From positions 186,001 through 250,000 of the forward strand of contig NZ_JADDIV010000002.1 of assembly GCF_015070875.1 (NCBI RefSeq): a DNA stretch of 64,000 bases, given 5' to 3'. How positions within the stretch are numbered: the stretch's first letter is position 1; the number at the start of each line of letters is the position of its first letter. This DNA comes from Ramlibacter pallidus (GTDB lineage: Bacteria > Pseudomonadota > Gammaproteobacteria > Burkholderiales > Burkholderiaceae_C). Below, one piece after another: positions 61,095 through 64,000 of the stretch. The notes below the pieces were generated by a model. That model saw only the letters and a program-made list of their open reading frames with translations, did no database searches and had not been told where the DNA came from. The position numbers were made by a program, and so were the translations under genes.

Positions 61095-63341
61095 GTGAGA
61101 TCCCTGCTTCCTCCTTCGTTTTTCACCCTTCGTGCGGCCGCTGCCGCCGCGGCCGCCTGCGCCGCGACCTCCGCCTTTCCCCAACCGACGACGACCGCCG
61201 AAGCGGCCGGCACCCTGCGCCCCATGGTGATCAGCGGTTCGCGTGCCGAGCAGCTCGCCGACGACCTGCCGGCCAGCGTCGACGTCATCGAGCGCCAGCA
61301 GCTGGAGGAGCGGCAGATCCACGACATCCGCGACCTCGCGCGCGAGCTGCCGAACGTCAGCGTGCAGCGGGCGCCCGCGCGCTTCACGCTCGCCGGCCAA
61401 CCCGCCTTCGGCCGCGACCGCAACGCCGGCTTCAACATCCGCGGCCTCGACGGCAACCGCGTGCTGATCCTCTCCGACGGCATCCGGCAGCCGCGCAGCT
61501 ACGTCTTCAGCGCCAACGCTTTCGGCCGCGACTACCTCGACATCGGCCTGGTGCAGCGTGTGGAAGTGGTGCGCGGCGCCGCGTCCGCCCTCTACGGATC
61601 GGACGGCCTGGGCGGCGTCGTCAACTTCGTCACCGCCGACCCCGCGGCCTTCCTCGCGCCCGGCAAGGCCGTCGGCGGCAGCGCCAGCATCGGCTACGAC
61701 AGCGACGACGACGGCAAGCGCGTCGGCGCCACGGTGGCCGGCCGCTTCAACGACACGACGCAGTGGCTGCTGGGCGGCGCGTGGACCGGCGCGCATGCGC
61801 TGGACAACCAGGGCACCAACGACGCCGCCAACGTCGACCGCACCACGCCCAACCCGGAGGACGCCGGCAGCCGCGCCTTGCTCGGCAAGCTGGTGTTCAC
61901 CCCCGGCGGCGGCCAGCGCCACGCGCTGACGCTGGAGCACGTGGAGAAGAAGGCCGACTACCTGCTGCTGTCCAACATCGCGCGGCCGCCGCTCGGCGCC
62001 ACGTCGACCGTCGCCGCCAACGCCTTCACGCGCCAGGAGCGCCACCGCATCACCTGGGACGGCCGCTGGCAGCTCGGCGCGCCCATCGCCGACGACGTGC
62101 AGGCGGTCCTCAGCTGGCAGTCGACCGATGCGCGCGAGTACAGCTTCGAGGACCGCAACACGGCGGCCGACCGCGTCCGCGACACGACGTACCGCGAACG
62201 CACGCTGCAGGGTTACCTGCAGGCCACGCGCACGCTGCGGCTGCCCGGCGGCTGGGCGCACCGCTTCACCTATGGTGCGGAACACGTGCGCTCCGACATT
62301 CGCACGCTGCAGACCGGCCTGACGCCCGCCGCCGGCGAGACCTTTCCGCTCAAGCGCTTTCCCGACACGCGCGAGGCGAGCAGCGCGATGTTCCTGCAGG
62401 ACGAGATCATGGGCGGCGCCTGGACCCTCACGCCCGGACTGCGCGTGGACCGCTTCACGCTCGATGCGTCTCAGGAAGGCTTCTCGCCGCCCGCGACCAC
62501 GCCCGCGGCTTCCACCTCGGGCACCTCGGTGTCGCCCAAGTTCGGCGTGCTGTTCCAGGCCACGCCGGTGTGGAGCGTGTTCGGCCACTATGCGCACGGC
62601 TTCAAGGCGCCCAACGCCGGCCAGGTGAACGCGTTCTTCGAGAATTTCCTCGCCAACTACAAGAGCATTCCCAACCCGAACCTGCGCCCGGAAAAGAGCC
62701 GCACGTTCGAGCTCGGCGCGCGCGGCCGCATGGACCGGCTGACGCTCGACGCGGCCGTGTTCACCGGCCGCTATTCGGACTTCATCGAGGAGTTCCGGCA
62801 GGTCTCCGGTACCGGCGCGCCCGGCCATCCCATCGTGTTCCAGACGGTGAACATCGGCAAGGTGCGCATCTCGGGCTTGGAGGTGAAGGGCGACATGCGC
62901 TGGGGCCGCTACGCCGGCGGCGTCTGGTCGACGCCGTTCGCTTTCGGCGTGGCGCGCGGACGCGATCTCCTGACGGACCGGCCGGTCAACTCGGTCAACC
63001 CGGCGCGCCTGGCGGCGGGCCTCAAGTTCGACGCGGGCCCGTGGGCCCTGCGGCTGGACGCGACCCACCGCGCGGCCAAGAAGGCCGACGACATCGACAG
63101 CGCCTCGGCGATCGCGCCGCCGGCGCAGCAGTTCGCCACGCCCTCCGCGACCACATTCGACCTCAGTGGCCAGTGGCGCGTGCGGCCCGGCACGCGCATC
63201 ACGGCTGGGATCCACAACCTCACCGACCGCAAGTACTGGGAATGGTCGGACGTGCGCGGCGTCGCCGCCACCTCGCCGGTGCGCGACGCGTTCACCCAGC
63301 CCGGTCGCAGCTTCCGCGTGTCCATCGTCACCGATTTCTGA
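61095..63341 (+). CDS. hmuR: TonB-dependent heme/hemoglobin receptor
   Basis: Outer-membrane receptor of 748 residues from a GTG at 61095 (RSLLPPSFFTLRAAAAAAAAC, signal peptide); a TTG at 61065 would add ten residues. The plug has LPNVSVQRAP, GFNIRGLDGNRVLILSDGIR and RVEVVRGAASALYGSDGLGG, characteristic of the hemoglobin/transferrin/lactoferrin receptor group. The barrel has heme-receptor-type HGFKAPNAGQVN (FRAP-like) and NPNLRPEKS (NPNL). A HemS-type gene follows after 11 bases, supporting a heme role. Fur-like site upstream. Confidence 0.88.
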   Translation: MRSLLPPSFFTLRAAAAAAAACAATSAFPQPTTTAEAAGTLRPMVISGSRAEQLADDLPASVDVIERQQLEERQIHDIRDLARELPNVSVQRAPARFTLAGQPAFGRDRNAGFNIRGLDGNRVLILSDGIRQPRSYVFSANAFGRDYLDIGLVQRVEVVRGAASALYGSDGLGGVVNFVTADPAAFLAPGKAVGGSASIGYDSDDDGKRVGATVAGRFNDTTQWLLGGAWTGAHALDNQGTNDAANVDRTTPNPEDAGSRALLGKLVFTPGGGQRHALTLEHVEKKADYLLLSNIARPPLGATSTVAANAFTRQERHRITWDGRWQLGAPIADDVQAVLSWQSTDAREYSFEDRNTAADRVRDTTYRERTLQGYLQATRTLRLPGGWAHRFTYGAEHVRSDIRTLQTGLTPAAGETFPLKRFPDTREASSAMFLQDEIMGGAWTLTPGLRVDRFTLDASQEGFSPPATTPAASTSGTSVSPKFGVLFQATPVWSVFGHYAHGFKAPNAGQVNAFFENFLANYKSIPNPNLRPEKSRTFELGARGRMDRLTLDAAVFTGRYSDFIEEFRQVSGTGAPGHPIVFQTVNIGKVRISGLEVKGDMRWGRYAGGVWSTPFAFGVARGRDLLTDRPVNSVNPARLAAGLKFDAGPWALRLDATHRAAKKADDIDSASAIAPPAQQFATPSATTFDLSGQWRVRPGTRITAGIHNLTDRKYWEWSDVRGVAATSPVRDAFTQPGRSFRVSIVTDF

Positions 63342-63352
63342 AGGAGAGCCCC

Positions 63353-64000
63353 ATGCCACCCAGCCAACTCCGCGACCGCTTCGCCGCCGCGCGCGCCCAG
63401 GGCCTGCGGCACAAGGAAGCCGCCGCCGCCTGCGGCGTGAGCGAAGGCGAAGCCATCGCCGCCCATGCCGGCGACCACGCGATGGCGCTCAAGGCGCTGC
63501 CGCTGCGCGGCCCATGGATCGCGCTGCTGCAGGCGCTGGAAGCCTGCGGACCGCTGCTCGCCCTCACCCGCAACGCATCGACCGTGCACGAGAAGACGGG
63601 CGTCTACACCAAGCTCTCGGCCAGCGGGCACGTGGGCCTGGCGCTCGGCGAGCAGATCGACCTGCGCCTGTTCCTCGACCGCTGGCACGCGGGCTTCGCC
63701 GTCACGGAAGCGGCGGCGAACGCCGTCAACCCGCCGTCGCTGAGCCTGCAGTTCTTCGACCGGCACGGCTGCGCGGCGCACAAGGTGTTCGCGCGGGAGG
63801 GCAGCGACCGCGAGCGGTTCCGCGCGGTGGCGGCGGACTTCGGCGCCCCCACGCTGGCCCCCGCGTTCGAGGCGGAAGCGGTGCCCGGGCGGCCGCGCCC
63901 CGACGCCTTCTTCGACGCCGCGGCGCTCACGGCCGACTGGGCCACGATGACGGACACGCACCAGTTCTTCGGGCTGCTGCGCAAGCACGACGTGGAGCGG
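63353..64000 (+). CDS. hmuS: Hemin-degrading/hemin transport protein, HemS/HmuS type (3' end beyond window)
   Basis: First 216 residues of a probable HemS/HmuS-family cytoplasmic heme-binding protein, which accepts or degrades heme after uptake. It starts MPPSQLRDRFAAARAQGLRH with AAGGAGAG upstream. Matching segments are RHKEAAAACGVSEGEAIAAH, ALPLRGPWIALLQALEACG, ALTRNASTVHEKTGVY and FFDRHGCAAHKVFARE. The family is about 345 residues, so the second repeat lies beyond the right edge. Coupled closely to the receptor gene. Confidence 0.88.
   Translation, partial: MPPSQLRDRFAAARAQGLRHKEAAAACGVSEGEAIAAHAGDHAMALKALPLRGPWIALLQALEACGPLLALTRNASTVHEKTGVYTKLSASGHVGLALGEQIDLRLFLDRWHAGFAVTEAAANAVNPPSLSLQFFDRHGCAAHKVFAREGSDRERFRAVAADFGAPTLAPAFEAEAVPGRPRPDAFFDAAALTADWATMTDTHQFFGLLRKHDVER

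Overview
This is a very GC-rich chromosomal window from a betaproteobacterium, most likely of the family Comamonadaceae (order Burkholderiales). The evidence is gene content and order: atpIBEFHAGDC, the rpsL-rpsG-fusA-tuf-rpsJ block followed by rplC to rpsQ, ybeD-lipB-lipA, a Mg-type HemB beside HemJ, and a Comamonadaceae-style GC-rich intergenic repeat between atpG and atpA. The genus is inference; Ramlibacter or Variovorax relatives would fit.

Layout. 1-7134 (minus): F1Fo ATP synthase operon, with atpC cut by the left edge. 7278-12200 (plus): CopD-like membrane protein, D-amino acid aminotransferase, ybeD-lipB-lipA lipoylation genes, AraC regulator, DMT exporter. 12205-15881 (minus): PTS enzyme I, HPr, EIIA-Man and an MFS transporter. 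15958-20450: CoA transferase, esterase, TlpA-like lipoprotein, divergent cytochrome c'/cytochrome b pair, GNAT. 20491-31134 (minus): peroxiredoxin, then the S10 and str ribosomal operons with EF-Tu and EF-G. 31346-35021 (minus): a tightly overlapping operon hemJ, vanZ-like, 2Fe-2S ferredoxin, hydrolase, D,D-carboxypeptidase. An intergenic small RNA candidate lies between hemJ and hemB. 35334-42388: hemB, corA, DUF72, then GST, amidohydrolase and dienelactone hydrolase on minus, then SDR, MaoC and MarC on plus.

42392-50223 is an iron-uptake block: cytochrome c/FTR1 permease diverging over a Fur-like site from a TonB siderophore receptor, PepSY reductase, a small membrane protein and a second receptor. 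50227-51942 is a chemotaxis receptor. 52266-56245 is a sugar/lactone cluster with a GntR/FCD regulator; paired operators with identical 30-bp centre spacing stand before the two end genes, which suggests one regulon. 56379-58613 is groESL with a CIRCE operator. The right end (61095-64000) is a Fur-associated heme receptor and the start of a HemS/HmuS-type gene.

The most interesting region is 58558-60942. A visibly AT-richer two-gene segment is transcribed against groEL. It encodes an ABC-type AAA ATPase and a DUF4435 (TOPRIM-like) protein, joined by a 4-bp ATGA overlap. This is the architecture of the PARIS anti-phage system (AriA/AriB). The segment is bracketed by near-identical 54-bp direct repeats, each containing the groEL terminator hairpin. 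No integrase, transposase or other mobility gene is present, so this looks like a compact defence cassette inserted at the groEL terminator. Identification as PARIS is family-level inference; the domains, overlap and repeats are seen directly.
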